Shown one piece after another: positions 6,070-13,343 of a stretch of DNA of 13,343 nt. A program made the translations under genes and the position numbers. The DNA is from Tenericutes bacterium HGW-Tenericutes-5 (GTDB lineage: Bacteria > Bacillota_I > Bacilli_A > Izemoplasmatales > Hujiaoplasmataceae). Each line of letters starts with the position of its first letter. The stretch's first letter is position 1. The notes beneath the pieces were generated by a model that worked only from the letters and a program-made list of their open reading frames with translations, made no database searches and was not told the origin of the DNA. The stretch spans positions 1-13,343 of the forward strand of contig PGXI01000028.1 of the NCBI GenBank assembly GCA_002839125.1, in the 5' to 3' direction.

Positions 6070-7995
6070 ATGGCTATTGCTAAACTAAAATTATTTAATA
6101 TTGCATCAAATACAAAAAATATAGATCCAATTTTAGCTAGATTAGTTGAAATTGATTTTATTCATCTAGTTCCAGCTAGTGAAATAGTTGATAAAGTACA
6201 TGGGTTACAATCATATTCTACTGATAATCCTTGTAACATAATATTGAAAGAAATAATTGATATCGAAAAACAATACAATATCAAAATTCCCGAAAAAGAA
6301 GTTTGTTCTTTAGATTATTCATTAGAAAACATGAGGGAATATATTCATAATACTCATGAAGAAATCAATCAATTAACTAATCACAAAAAAGATACTTTAG
6401 AGTTAATTAAGAAATATAAGGATGCATTAACTCAAGTTAATAATATCGAAAACTTAAATATATCTTTAGATGACTTGTTTTCTTGTGATTATATCAATGT
6501 TAGAGTTGGGAGAATCCCTTTAGATAGTATTGAAAAACTGAATTTCTACAGTGCAAAGCCTTTTGTATTCCAAACATTTCACGTTGATAGAGGATATGCA
6601 TGGTGTTTATATCTAACCACTAATGACGGCGAAAGAGAAGTAGACAATATTTTCTCATCATTATTCTTTGATAGAGTTCATATTCCTGATTTCGTTCATG
6701 GAACACCAGTCAGTGCTCAAACAACATTAAAAATGGAAATTGAGGTTGCTGAAGAGTCATTAAAAGAGATTGAAGAAGACATTCAAAAAATAATTGAAGG
6801 CGCTATGGATAGATTAGTTGAAGTTAAAAACGAATTACTATTCTTGGCTAAATTATATGAAGCAAAGAAATATGTTGTAGGATTAGGAAATAAAATCAAT
6901 ATTAATGGTTTTGTGGAATTAGATAATGTTAAAAAACTTGAAGATACTTTTAAAGATATGCCTCAAGTTGAAATTGAAACTAGACCACCAGATTATGATA
7001 AACGTTTGACTCCACCGACAAAATTAAAGAACAATTGGTTTACAAGGCCTTTTGGAATGTTTGTGGAAATGTATGGAGTACCAAGTTATCAAGATATGGA
7101 TCCTACTCCTATAGTAGCAATAACTTATAGTCTTCTATTCGGAATAATGTTTGGGGATTTAGGTCAAGGATTGTTGTTGATTGTCTTAAGTTTCTTACTC
7201 TTCAAGTTTAAGAAAATGAGACTTGGTGAGATTGGAATGAGAATCGGTTTGGCTTCGGCATTTTTCGGATTCTTATATGGTTCGGTATTTGGAAATGAAG
7301 AAATATTGATCCCTGTGTTCCAAAATGTTTTTGGTTTAGTTGATAAACCAATCCATGTTATGGATTCAAACTTTACAATGACATTACTGATAGCCACGGT
7401 TGGTTTGGGTTCGATATTTATAATTACAGCAATGACTCTAAACATCATTACTTCGCTAAAACGAAAGCATTATGCTGAGGCTTTCTTCTCGCATAATGGT
7501 GTAGCTGGTTTTACTTTCTACGGTTTCATTTTAGTAACTATAGCTTTGATGTTTACTAGTGGATATAGTTTACTACAACCGTTATTTATAGTTCCGTTTG
7601 CGATCTTGCCGATTTTAGTGATAATGTTTAAAGAGCCACTTGAAAGATTAATGCATGGACATAAAATGTTCCCGGATGGAGTTGGCGGTTTTATCACAGA
7701 AGCATTCTTCGAAGCTTTTGAAGTAGTATTATCTTATATTACTAATACAATGTCTTTCTTGCGTGTTGGTGGATTCGTTTTATCTCATGCCGGCATGATG
7801 TTAGTTGTCTTTACTCTTATGGAAATGATGACTGGTGTCGTTGGAATTACACTTACTTTTGTTTTAGGTAATTTATTTGTTATGGGACTTGAAGGTTTGA
7901 TTGTTGGTATTCAGGTTCTAAGATTAGAGTTTTATGAAATGTTTTCAAGGTACTTTGAAGGAAATGGAATTCCTTTCAAATATAATGTTAATTAG
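6070..7995 (+). CDS. ntpI: V-type ATPase subunit I (a subunit, ion channel stator)
   Basis: A 641-residue membrane protein that provides the two half-channels for H+ or Na+ beside the K ring. Residues 1-335 form the cytoplasmic arm with two coiled-coil strands (about 88-125 and 218-262) that bind the outer stalks. From about 345 there are some seven to eight membrane segments, beginning with PIVAITYSLLFGIMFGDLGQG (347-367), whose FGDLGQG is a family signature. Arg565 in TMSFLRVGG matches the essential Arg that faces the ring Glu, and Arg618 in QVLRLEFYEMFSRYFEG matches the second conserved Arg near the C terminus. No frame breaks; length is typical of bacterial and archaeal a subunits. Confidence 0.95.
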   Translation: MAIAKLKLFNIASNTKNIDPILARLVEIDFIHLVPASEIVDKVHGLQSYSTDNPCNIILKEIIDIEKQYNIKIPEKEVCSLDYSLENMREYIHNTHEEINQLTNHKKDTLELIKKYKDALTQVNNIENLNISLDDLFSCDYINVRVGRIPLDSIEKLNFYSAKPFVFQTFHVDRGYAWCLYLTTNDGEREVDNIFSSLFFDRVHIPDFVHGTPVSAQTTLKMEIEVAEESLKEIEEDIQKIIEGAMDRLVEVKNELLFLAKLYEAKKYVVGLGNKININGFVELDNVKKLEDTFKDMPQVEIETRPPDYDKRLTPPTKLKNNWFTRPFGMFVEMYGVPSYQDMDPTPIVAITYSLLFGIMFGDLGQGLLLIVLSFLLFKFKKMRLGEIGMRIGLASAFFGFLYGSVFGNEEILIPVFQNVFGLVDKPIHVMDSNFTMTLLIATVGLGSIFIITAMTLNIITSLKRKHYAEAFFSHNGVAGFTFYGFILVTIALMFTSGYSLLQPLFIVPFAILPILVIMFKEPLERLMHGHKMFPDGVGGFITEAFFEAFEVVLSYITNTMSFLRVGGFVLSHAGMMLVVFTLMEMMTGVVGITLTFVLGNLFVMGLEGLIVGIQVLRLEFYEMFSRYFEGNGIPFKYNVN

Positions 7996-8007
7996 GAGGA
8001 AATTATT

Positions 8008-8457
8008 ATGTTAAGTAAATTAGAAATTATTCTGCCATTGGTGTTAGTAATATTAATTACACTACCTTTAATCAAAGCTTTTATGGGCAAAACTTCAAAA
8101 AAATCAGCAAAGGTTAGACTATATACTCATATATCTTTATTCTTTGCACTAGTTTTATTTGTTTTCATTTGGCAATCTAGCAGTTTAGCAGTATTTGCAG
8201 CCGAAGGCGACGAAGCTGTTGTTACTGGTTTTGCTGGATCAATTGCTCAAGGTCTAGGATTCATTGGTGCAGCTTTAACAACTGGTATGTCAGCTTTAGG
8301 TGCTGGTATTGCGGTTGCAGCAGCGGCTCCAGCAGCGATTGGTGCATTTTCTGAAAACGAAAAGAACTTTGGTAAATCATTGATTTTCGTTGCTTTGGGT
8401 GAAGGTGTTGCCATCTATGGTTTGTTAATATCAATTTTGATTATCAACAAATTATAA
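8008..8457 (+). CDS. ntpK: V-type ATPase subunit K (c-ring proteolipid) with N-terminal extension
   Basis: A 149-residue proteolipid. The C-terminal hairpin (about 76-149) is the true ring unit: a Gly/Ala-rich helix QGLGFIGAALTTGMSALGAG, a short polar loop around ENEKN (116-120), and a second helix with the ion-binding Glu132 in VALGEGVAIYG. The N-terminal 65 residues hold two hydrophobic segments (about 6-26 and 40-64) without the Gly-rich pattern, so they are not a duplicated ring hairpin as in E. hirae NtpK. The second ends in AVFAAEG, which resembles a signal peptidase site. Similar extended K subunits are known to me from clostridia. AGGAGG precedes ATG 8008. By comparison with E. hirae the Na+ side-chain ligands other than Glu seem absent, hinting at H+ coupling. 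Confidence 0.92.
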   Translation: MLSKLEIILPLVLVILITLPLIKAFMGKTSKKSAKVRLYTHISLFFALVLFVFIWQSSSLAVFAAEGDEAVVTGFAGSIAQGLGFIGAALTTGMSALGAGIAVAAAAPAAIGAFSENEKNFGKSLIFVALGEGVAIYGLLISILIINKL

Positions 8458-8472
8458 TAAGAAGGGATTTAA

Positions 8473-8781
8473 ATGAAATTCTTCTTGATTACTGACAATA
8501 TTGATACTTTAATGGGAATGCGCCTTGTAGGAATAGAAGGCGTTGTTCTGCATGAACGAAGTAAATTGTTGATGGAAGTTGAAAGGGTTTTGCATGATGA
8601 TACGGTTGGGATTTTGTTGATAACAACCAAGTTGATTGAACTTTGTCCTGAAGTAATATCGGAGTTGAAACTTAAGCGGACAAAACCGCTTATTGTAGAA
8701 ATTCCAGATCGCCACGGCGACTCGAAAATCGGTATGAGTATCGACGAATACGTGAGTGAAGCCATCGGCGTAAAATTGTGA
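8473..8781 (+). CDS. ntpG: V-type ATPase subunit F (rotor, NtpG-type)
   Basis: A 102-residue Rossmann-like protein that binds the D shaft and is part of the rotor. Typical blocks are the start KFFLITDNIDTLMGMRLVGIEG, DDTVGILLITTKL (42-54) and PLIVEIPDRHG (72-82). AGAAGGGA lies before ATG 8473. The gene is called ntpG in E. hirae and atpF in many other genomes. It ends in TGA within the GAGGTGA ribosome site of the next gene. The last 80 bases are about 49 percent G+C by my count, clearly above the neighbours, and the gene holds several perfect inverted repeats. Confidence 0.92.
   Translation: MKFFLITDNIDTLMGMRLVGIEGVVLHERSKLLMEVERVLHDDTVGILLITTKLIELCPEVISELKLKRTKPLIVEIPDRHGDSKIGMSIDEYVSEAIGVKL
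8673..8692 (+). repeat. hairpin-forming inverted repeat inside the subunit F gene
   Basis: TAAGCGG (8673-8679) and CCGCTTA (8686-8692) pair perfectly around ACAAAA. Two further inverted repeats lie in the same gene: CGCCTT/AAGGCG (8521-8526 and 8537-8542) and TCGCC/GGCGA (8709-8713 and 8716-8720). No T-run follows, so this is not a terminator. Confidence 0.5.
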
Positions 8782-8789
8782 GGTGAAAT

Positions 8790-9395
8790 ATGCCGTACTT
8801 TAATAATAATGAAGATGCATATCGTTTGTTTTCAAAAGATATCATTTCTAATGCTGACCAAAAAATTGAAAAACTAAAAAATGAAATTGAAGAAAACAAA
8901 TCTAAAAATATCGCAAGAATCGAGGCTGAATTACATTCTCGAGTCTTTCGTGGTTTAGAATTGGATTTGAATGATCTTAATGCTGATTTTAGTGCTAATT
9001 TAAGTAAAGTAAGAAATGAATACACAAGAGTTTTAATGACAAAAAGAAAAGAACTTTTAGATTCGATAGTATCAGAAGCTAGAATAAAGCTTAACGATTA
9101 TGTTAAAACAGATGAATATAAGAAGTACATCAAAAATAAAGTTGATGTGATTAGTGAGAAGTTTAGTTCTAAAAAGGTAGAGTTTAGAGTCAAAGCAGAT
9201 GATAAAGTAGCTATTGAAGGCATTAAAAAGAACTTCAATGGGGATTTTACAATCAAGGAAATTAATGAAATTGAGATTGGTGGTTTCTCCGCAGTTTGTT
9301 TTGACATGGGATTTATGCTTGATGAGACAATAGATGCTAAGTTGAAAGAAAAACAACTTTGGTTCTATGAACATTCTGATTTAGCAGCTAAATAA
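8790..9395 (+). CDS. ntpE: V-type ATPase subunit E (peripheral stalk)
   Basis: A 201-residue soluble protein. Residues about 18-110 form a long charged helix that pairs with the G/H-like subunit to build the outer stalk; the C-terminal globular part (about 110-195) contacts the A3B3 head. Family-like sequence near the end is EIGGFSAVCFDMGFMLDETID (161-181), matching the usual GG-x-n-G-x-x-ldnTid pattern. GAGGTGA precedes ATG 8790 and overlaps the stop of subunit F. It holds the fixed part of the motor against rotation. Confidence 0.9.
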   Translation: MPYFNNNEDAYRLFSKDIISNADQKIEKLKNEIEENKSKNIARIEAELHSRVFRGLELDLNDLNADFSANLSKVRNEYTRVLMTKRKELLDSIVSEARIKLNDYVKTDEYKKYIKNKVDVISEKFSSKKVEFRVKADDKVAIEGIKKNFNGDFTIKEINEIEIGGFSAVCFDMGFMLDETIDAKLKEKQLWFYEHSDLAAK

Positions 9396-9412
9396 GGATT
9401 TGAGGTGTTTTT

Positions 9413-11158
9413 ATGAATGAAGTTTACTCAATTAATGGGCCGGTTATAAAAGTAAAAAATGCTAAAGGCTTTAAAATAATGGAAAAGGTTTTTGTTGGAA
9501 AACAAAAACTTTTAGGCGAAGTTATTTCTATCAGCGATAACTTTACAGTAATCCAAGTTTATGAGTCGACAACTGGTTTGCAAAGAGGAGAAAAAGTATA
9601 TAGTTCAGGTGAAGCGATATCTGCTGTTCTTGGGCCGGGACTTTTAGGAAATATCTTTGATGGAATTCAAAGGCCATTGCACACTATCTTCGAAAATAGT
9701 GGAGCCTATATAAAACCGGGAACAAATATTCCTTGTTTAGATATGGAAAAACAATGGGATGTCACTTTTAAAGTTTCGGTTGGAGAACATATCCGTTTTG
9801 GCCAAATATTTGCAGTTATTCAAGAAACTTCATTAATTGAGCATAGACTATTAGTTCCGAAAAATGTCTCAGGAGAAATCGTTACTGTTAAACCAAACGG
9901 GGCATATAAGATGGAAGATATCCTTATTCAAGTTAAGGATAGCAATAATCAACTTCATGACTTAACAATGGTTCAAAAATGGCCAATCAAAGAACCAAGA
10001 CCAATTAGTAAGAGATTGCCTCTAACAATTCCATTGGTCAGTGGTCAAAGAGTCATTGATACCTTATTTCCAATTGCAAAAGGTGGAAGTGCAGCTGTAC
10101 CGGGAGGATTTGGAACCGGAAAAACAATGATGCAACATCAATTTGCAAAATGGTGTGATGCAGACATTATCGTTTATATCGGTTGCGGTGAAAGAGGTAA
10201 TGAAATGACTCAAACTCTCGATGAGTTTTCAGAGTTAATAGACCCTAAGAGTAATAAACCATTAATTGAAAGAACAGTTTTAATTGCTAATACTTCAAAT
10301 ATGCCAGTTGCCGCTAGAGAAGCAAGTATTTATACAGGCGTTACTATAGCTGAGTATTACCGAGACATGGGATACCATGTTGCATTAATGGCTGACTCTA
10401 CTTCAAGATGGGCAGAAGCCTTAAGAGAAATCAGTGGTCGTTTAGAAGAGATGCCTGCTGAAGAAGGATTCCCTGCTTACTTACCTAGTAGAATTTCACA
10501 GTTCTATGAAAGAGCTGGTTATGTAGATACTTTAAGTGAAAGATCTGGATCTGTTTCAATCGTTGGAGCAATTTCACCACAAGGTGCAGACTTCTCTGAA
10601 CCAGTTACACAAAATACAAAGCGATTTGTTAGAGCGTTCTGGGCTTTAGATAAAGAATTGGCTTACGCTAGACATTATGCAGCAATTAACTGGAATTTAA
10701 GTTACTCTGAATATATTAATGATTTGAGCAAATGGTACAACAAAAATATAAGTACCGAATTTTTGGAAGCAAGACAAAAGTTTATTACTATTTTAGCTGA
10801 AGAAAACAAACTTATGGAAATTGTTAAACTTATTGGTAAAGATGTTTTACCTGATGATCAAAAATTAGTTCTTGAGATTGCTAGAGTAATTAGAGTAGGA
10901 TATCTTCAACAAAATGCTTTCCATAAAGACGATACTTTTGTTCCGTTAGAAAAGCAATTAAAAATGATGAAACTAATACTTTATTTGGAAAGAGTATCTC
11001 AACAAGTTTTGAAAGAAGGAAAAGCTTTCAGTTTATTGTTGAGAACAAATATGTTTGAAAAAGTAATTAAAGTAAAATATGAAGTTCCAAATGACAATTT
11101 GGACTTATTCGAAGATTATTACAAGATGATAGATGAAGCATTCAGTGCTATCAAGTAA
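9413..11158 (+). CDS. ntpA: V-type ATPase catalytic subunit A
   Basis: A 581-residue catalytic ATPase subunit. The P-loop is GGFGTGKT (231-238) with Lys237 and Thr238 for phosphate and Mg. The catalytic Glu260 lies in CGERGNE (258-264) and the Walker B Asp328 in LMADSTSRWAEALRE (325-339). Residues about 110-185 form the non-homologous bulge that separates A subunits from F-type beta. The AEEGFPAYLPSRISQFYERAG block (349-369) is diagnostic. Length matches the family. In the complex three A and three B subunits alternate; ATP hydrolysis or synthesis turns the D-F shaft. The gene has its own GAGGTG site 17 bases after subunit E and lies 11 bases before subunit B. Confidence 0.98.
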   Translation: MNEVYSINGPVIKVKNAKGFKIMEKVFVGKQKLLGEVISISDNFTVIQVYESTTGLQRGEKVYSSGEAISAVLGPGLLGNIFDGIQRPLHTIFENSGAYIKPGTNIPCLDMEKQWDVTFKVSVGEHIRFGQIFAVIQETSLIEHRLLVPKNVSGEIVTVKPNGAYKMEDILIQVKDSNNQLHDLTMVQKWPIKEPRPISKRLPLTIPLVSGQRVIDTLFPIAKGGSAAVPGGFGTGKTMMQHQFAKWCDADIIVYIGCGERGNEMTQTLDEFSELIDPKSNKPLIERTVLIANTSNMPVAAREASIYTGVTIAEYYRDMGYHVALMADSTSRWAEALREISGRLEEMPAEEGFPAYLPSRISQFYERAGYVDTLSERSGSVSIVGAISPQGADFSEPVTQNTKRFVRAFWALDKELAYARHYAAINWNLSYSEYINDLSKWYNKNISTEFLEARQKFITILAEENKLMEIVKLIGKDVLPDDQKLVLEIARVIRVGYLQQNAFHKDDTFVPLEKQLKMMKLILYLERVSQQVLKEGKAFSLLLRTNMFEKVIKVKYEVPNDNLDLFEDYYKMIDEAFSAIK

Positions 11159-11169
11159 GGAGGCCGAAT

Positions 11170-12609
11170 ATGAATCTTCAATATATAGGATTAAAAGAAA
11201 TAAACGGCCCGTTAATCTTTTTAGATAACGTTAAGGGTATCGGATTTGAAGAAGTAGTTGAAATTAGATTGGATAACGGTACAGTTAGACACGGAAGAGT
11301 CGTTGAAATAAACGGCGATTTAGTTGCTATACTAGTTTTTGAAGGTACAAGAGACTTATCATTAACTAATACGGTTATTAAGTTTAAAGGTAAGCCTATG
11401 GAAATGGGATTATCAAAGAATGTTTTGGGAAGAGTTTTTAACGGTATTGGTAATCCGATTGATAATTTAGGTCCAGTTTATGTCGATGAGTATAAAGACA
11501 TTAATGGTGAGCCTTTAAATCCAGTATCGCGTTTATATCCAAAAAATTACATCAATACCGGAATTTCAAGTATTGATGGACTTACTACATTGATTCGCGG
11601 TCAAAAATTACCGATTTTTTCTGGGTCTGGTATGCCTCATAATGATTTGGCAGTTCAAATTGTTAAACAAGCTAAATTATCAGGAGAAAAGAACGAAAAA
11701 TTCGCTATTGTGTTTGCAGCAATGGGAGTCACCAACGATGTAGCTAACTACTTCAGAAGATCATTTGAAGAGGCTGGAGTATTGGATAATGTTGTTATGT
11801 TCTTAAACCTTTCAAATGATCCAATTATCGAAAGATTATTAACACCGAGATGTGCTCTTACAACGGCAGAGTATCTAGCTTATAAACATGATATGCATAT
11901 TCTAGTGGTAATGACTGATATTACTGCTTATTGTGAAGCGTTAAGAGAATTCTCTTCTAGTAAGGGTGAGATTCCGGGTAGAAAAGGTTATCCAGGTTAC
12001 TTATATTCTGATTTAGCTTCATTGTTCGAAAGAGCAGGTATAATTAAAACCGCTAAAGGATCAGTTACACAAATCCCGATCTTAACAATGCCAAATGATG
12101 ATATAACGCATCCGATTCCTGACTTAACAGGTTATATTACTGAAGGTCAAATAGTTTTAGATAGAGATCTTCACCAACAAGGTATTTATCCACCGATTGG
12201 GGTGTTACCTTCATTATCAAGATTAATGAAAGACGGTATTGGTGCAGGATATACTAGAGATGACCATCAAGCGTTAATGAATCAAATTTTTGCTTCTTAT
12301 GCAAGAGTTATGGATGCTAGAAGTTTAGCTTCAGTAATTGGTGAAGACGAATTAAGTCCAGCGGATAAAAGTTACATTCAATTTGGGAAACAGTTTGAAA
12401 AACATTTTATCTCTCAAGGATATGTTAATCGCGAAATCAAAGATACATTGGATTTGGGTTGGAAGTTATTATCAATATTCCCAAGAGAAGAATTAGACCG
12501 AACAGACGAATTAATCCTAGAAGAACATTATAATCATGATGCAGCTGTAGGAGCTTTTGAATTAGATAAGAAAAGTTTTATTAAAGAGCTAAATAAAGAG
12601 GAGATTTAA
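11170..12609 (+). CDS. ntpB: V-type ATPase regulatory subunit B
   Basis: A 479-residue partner of subunit A. As normal for B subunits, the P-loop is replaced: residues 151-159 read SGSGMPHND instead of a GKT motif, so it binds nucleotide weakly but does not hydrolyse it. Arg351 in LPSLSRLMKDG corresponds to the arginine finger that completes the A-site (Arg350 in E. hirae). Other signatures are FNGIGNPID (90-98), the MTDITAYCEALREFSSSKGEIPGRKGYPGYLYSDLAS region (248-284) and LTMPNDDITHPIPDLTGYITEG (305-326). AAGGAGG lies before ATG 11170. The stop is one base from the start of subunit D. Confidence 0.98.
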   Translation: MNLQYIGLKEINGPLIFLDNVKGIGFEEVVEIRLDNGTVRHGRVVEINGDLVAILVFEGTRDLSLTNTVIKFKGKPMEMGLSKNVLGRVFNGIGNPIDNLGPVYVDEYKDINGEPLNPVSRLYPKNYINTGISSIDGLTTLIRGQKLPIFSGSGMPHNDLAVQIVKQAKLSGEKNEKFAIVFAAMGVTNDVANYFRRSFEEAGVLDNVVMFLNLSNDPIIERLLTPRCALTTAEYLAYKHDMHILVVMTDITAYCEALREFSSSKGEIPGRKGYPGYLYSDLASLFERAGIIKTAKGSVTQIPILTMPNDDITHPIPDLTGYITEGQIVLDRDLHQQGIYPPIGVLPSLSRLMKDGIGAGYTRDDHQALMNQIFASYARVMDARSLASVIGEDELSPADKSYIQFGKQFEKHFISQGYVNREIKDTLDLGWKLLSIFPREELDRTDELILEEHYNHDAAVGAFELDKKSFIKELNKEEI

Positions 12610-12610
12610 A

Positions 12611-13237
12611 ATGTCTCAAAAACAGATTTTCCCTACTAAGGGGAATTTGTTAGCTTTAAAAAAGACCGTTAAATTAGCAGAATTAGGCTATGAATTGATG
12701 GATAGAAAACGTAATATTCTTATTCGTGAAATGATGAAACAAGTTGAAAGAGTAAGAAGTTTAAGAACTGAAATAGCTTATATCTATCAACGTGCTTATT
12801 TTACGCTTCAAGAAGCTAACATAACTTTAGGGGTTATCAATGATATCGCTAAGGCGATACCAATCGACAACAACCTTGACATAACTTACCGTTCTGTTAT
12901 GGGTGTTGAAATCCCAAAAGTATTATATGAAGAAGAGGATGTTAAAATTAGGTATGGTATTTCAAGTACTAATACCAAATTTGACTATGCTTACAAAAGT
13001 TTTCTAAAAGTTCGAGATCTTACTTTGATTTTGGCTGAAGTTGATAATAGCCTGTATCGTCTCGCTGATGCGATTCGAAAGACTAGAAAAAGAGCTAACG
13101 CATTAAAGAACATAGTAATTCCTGATTATAAGATTAAGATTAAATTTATTAGTGATACTTTAGAAGAAAAGGAAAGAGAAGAGTTTACTAGAAGAAAAAT
13201 CATCAAGTCTTCTCAACAAAAAAAATTATCCCAATAA
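12611..13237 (+). CDS. ntpD: V-type ATPase subunit D (central rotor shaft)
   Basis: A 208-residue, mostly helical protein. The N-terminal helix opens with FPTKGNLLALKKTVKLAELGYELMDRKRNILIREM (7-41), the usual subunit D start, and with the C-terminal helix (about 125-195) forms the antiparallel coiled coil that turns inside the A3B3 head. The middle segment (about 80-120) includes the part that contacts subunit F. ATG 12611 has GAGGAG at 12599-12604 within the end of ntpB, so translation is probably coupled. It is the last ATPase gene, and I see no hairpin terminator after it. Confidence 0.95.
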   Translation: MSQKQIFPTKGNLLALKKTVKLAELGYELMDRKRNILIREMMKQVERVRSLRTEIAYIYQRAYFTLQEANITLGVINDIAKAIPIDNNLDITYRSVMGVEIPKVLYEEEDVKIRYGISSTNTKFDYAYKSFLKVRDLTLILAEVDNSLYRLADAIRKTRKRANALKNIVIPDYKIKIKFISDTLEEKEREEFTRRKIIKSSQQKKLSQ

Positions 13238-13246
13238 AGATATTTC

Positions 13247-13275
13247 TTGACTAATCGTTAATAATATATCATAAT
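13247..13275 (+). promoter_or_regulatory. promoter for tRNA-Trp
   Basis: TTGACT (13247-13252), 17 bases, then CATAAT (13270-13275). Transcription would start near 13282, just before the tRNA. Readthrough from the ATPase operon is also possible. Confidence 0.7.
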
Positions 13276-13290
13276 ATTATATGACTCTTT

Positions 13291-13343
13291 AGGGGTGTGG
13301 TGTCAACGGTAGCACGACAGTCTCCAAAACTGTTTGTACGGGT
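13291..13343 (+). tRNA. tRNA-Trp (anticodon CCA), 3' end beyond the window
   Basis: The first 53 bases of a tRNA. Acceptor 5' strand AGGGGTG (13291-13297), D stem GTGT/GCAC (13300-13303 and 13312-13315), anticodon stem ACAGT/ACTGT (13317-13321 and 13329-13333) with CCA at 13324-13326. The T arm and the acceptor 3' strand are cut off. The CCA anticodon fits the use of TGG only. Confidence 0.92.

Noticed and set aside
7164..7448. Minus-strand 94-codon frame inside ntpI
   Set aside because: It is the complement of the membrane-segment coding sequence and has no independent support.
8437..8458. TATAAT at the end of ntpK as an internal operon promoter
   Set aside because: No -35 element stands at 15-19 bases; the nearest TTGATT is only 10 bases away. 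AT-rich chance is more likely.
8690..9374. Open frames on the minus strand opposite ntpG and ntpE
   Set aside because: They are shadows of clear sense genes, lack ribosome sites and show no recognisable protein features.
11620..11650. Missing P-loop in subunit B as a sign of a broken gene
   Set aside because: B subunits of V-type ATPases naturally lack the GKT motif; the rest of the protein is intact.

Overview
The window is a stretch of AT-rich bacterial chromosome with the look of a low-GC Gram-positive (Bacillota) or a walled relative of the Mollicutes. The evidence is strong AT bias, AAGGAG-type ribosome sites, sigma-A style promoters, CCA-encoded tRNA genes and a bacterial V-type ATPase operon. 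TGA is a stop (for example at 6057-6059 and 8779-8781), the visible tRNA-Trp has anticodon CCA and tryptophans are TGG, so the code is standard and not the Mycoplasma code. I cannot name the species.

Left part (1-4030): a 5'-truncated CitG-type gene (citrate lyase prosthetic-group precursor synthesis) is followed by a promoter and a tRNA-Val/tRNA-Thr pair, then a strong hairpin terminator. Eleven bases after its T-run starts a two-gene unit, a MATE multidrug exporter and a cytoplasmic alkaline-phosphatase-superfamily phosphodiesterase. This unit converges on mgsA (methylglyoxal synthase, minus strand), and one bidirectional hairpin overlaps both stop codons.

Middle (4030-4620): a divergent promoter region separates mgsA from a tRNA-Tyr gene with its own promoter and terminator. 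A lone 68-residue heavy-metal-binding (HMA) protein follows, under a perfect-consensus promoter whose -10 box sits in an inverted repeat.

Right part (4620-13240): a complete nine-gene V/A-type ATPase operon in the order peripheral-stalk G/H-like (NtpF), C, I (a), K (c ring), F (NtpG), E, A, B, D. Genes are 1-18 bases apart, each with its own ribosome site. A and B form the catalytic head, D and F the rotor shaft, C joins shaft to K ring, I holds the ion channels, and E with the first gene product forms the outer stalks. The window ends inside a tRNA-Trp gene with its own promoter.

No stretch over 300 bases lacks a gene. I saw no transposon, CRISPR array, phage gene or origin. I did not find a new biological system; most of the content is recognisable housekeeping. 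The items worth a second look are the apparently promoterless MATE unit, the dyad over the HMA promoter, the ATPase gene order, the ion-site residues of the K subunit, and hairpin-forming sequence inside the subunit F gene.
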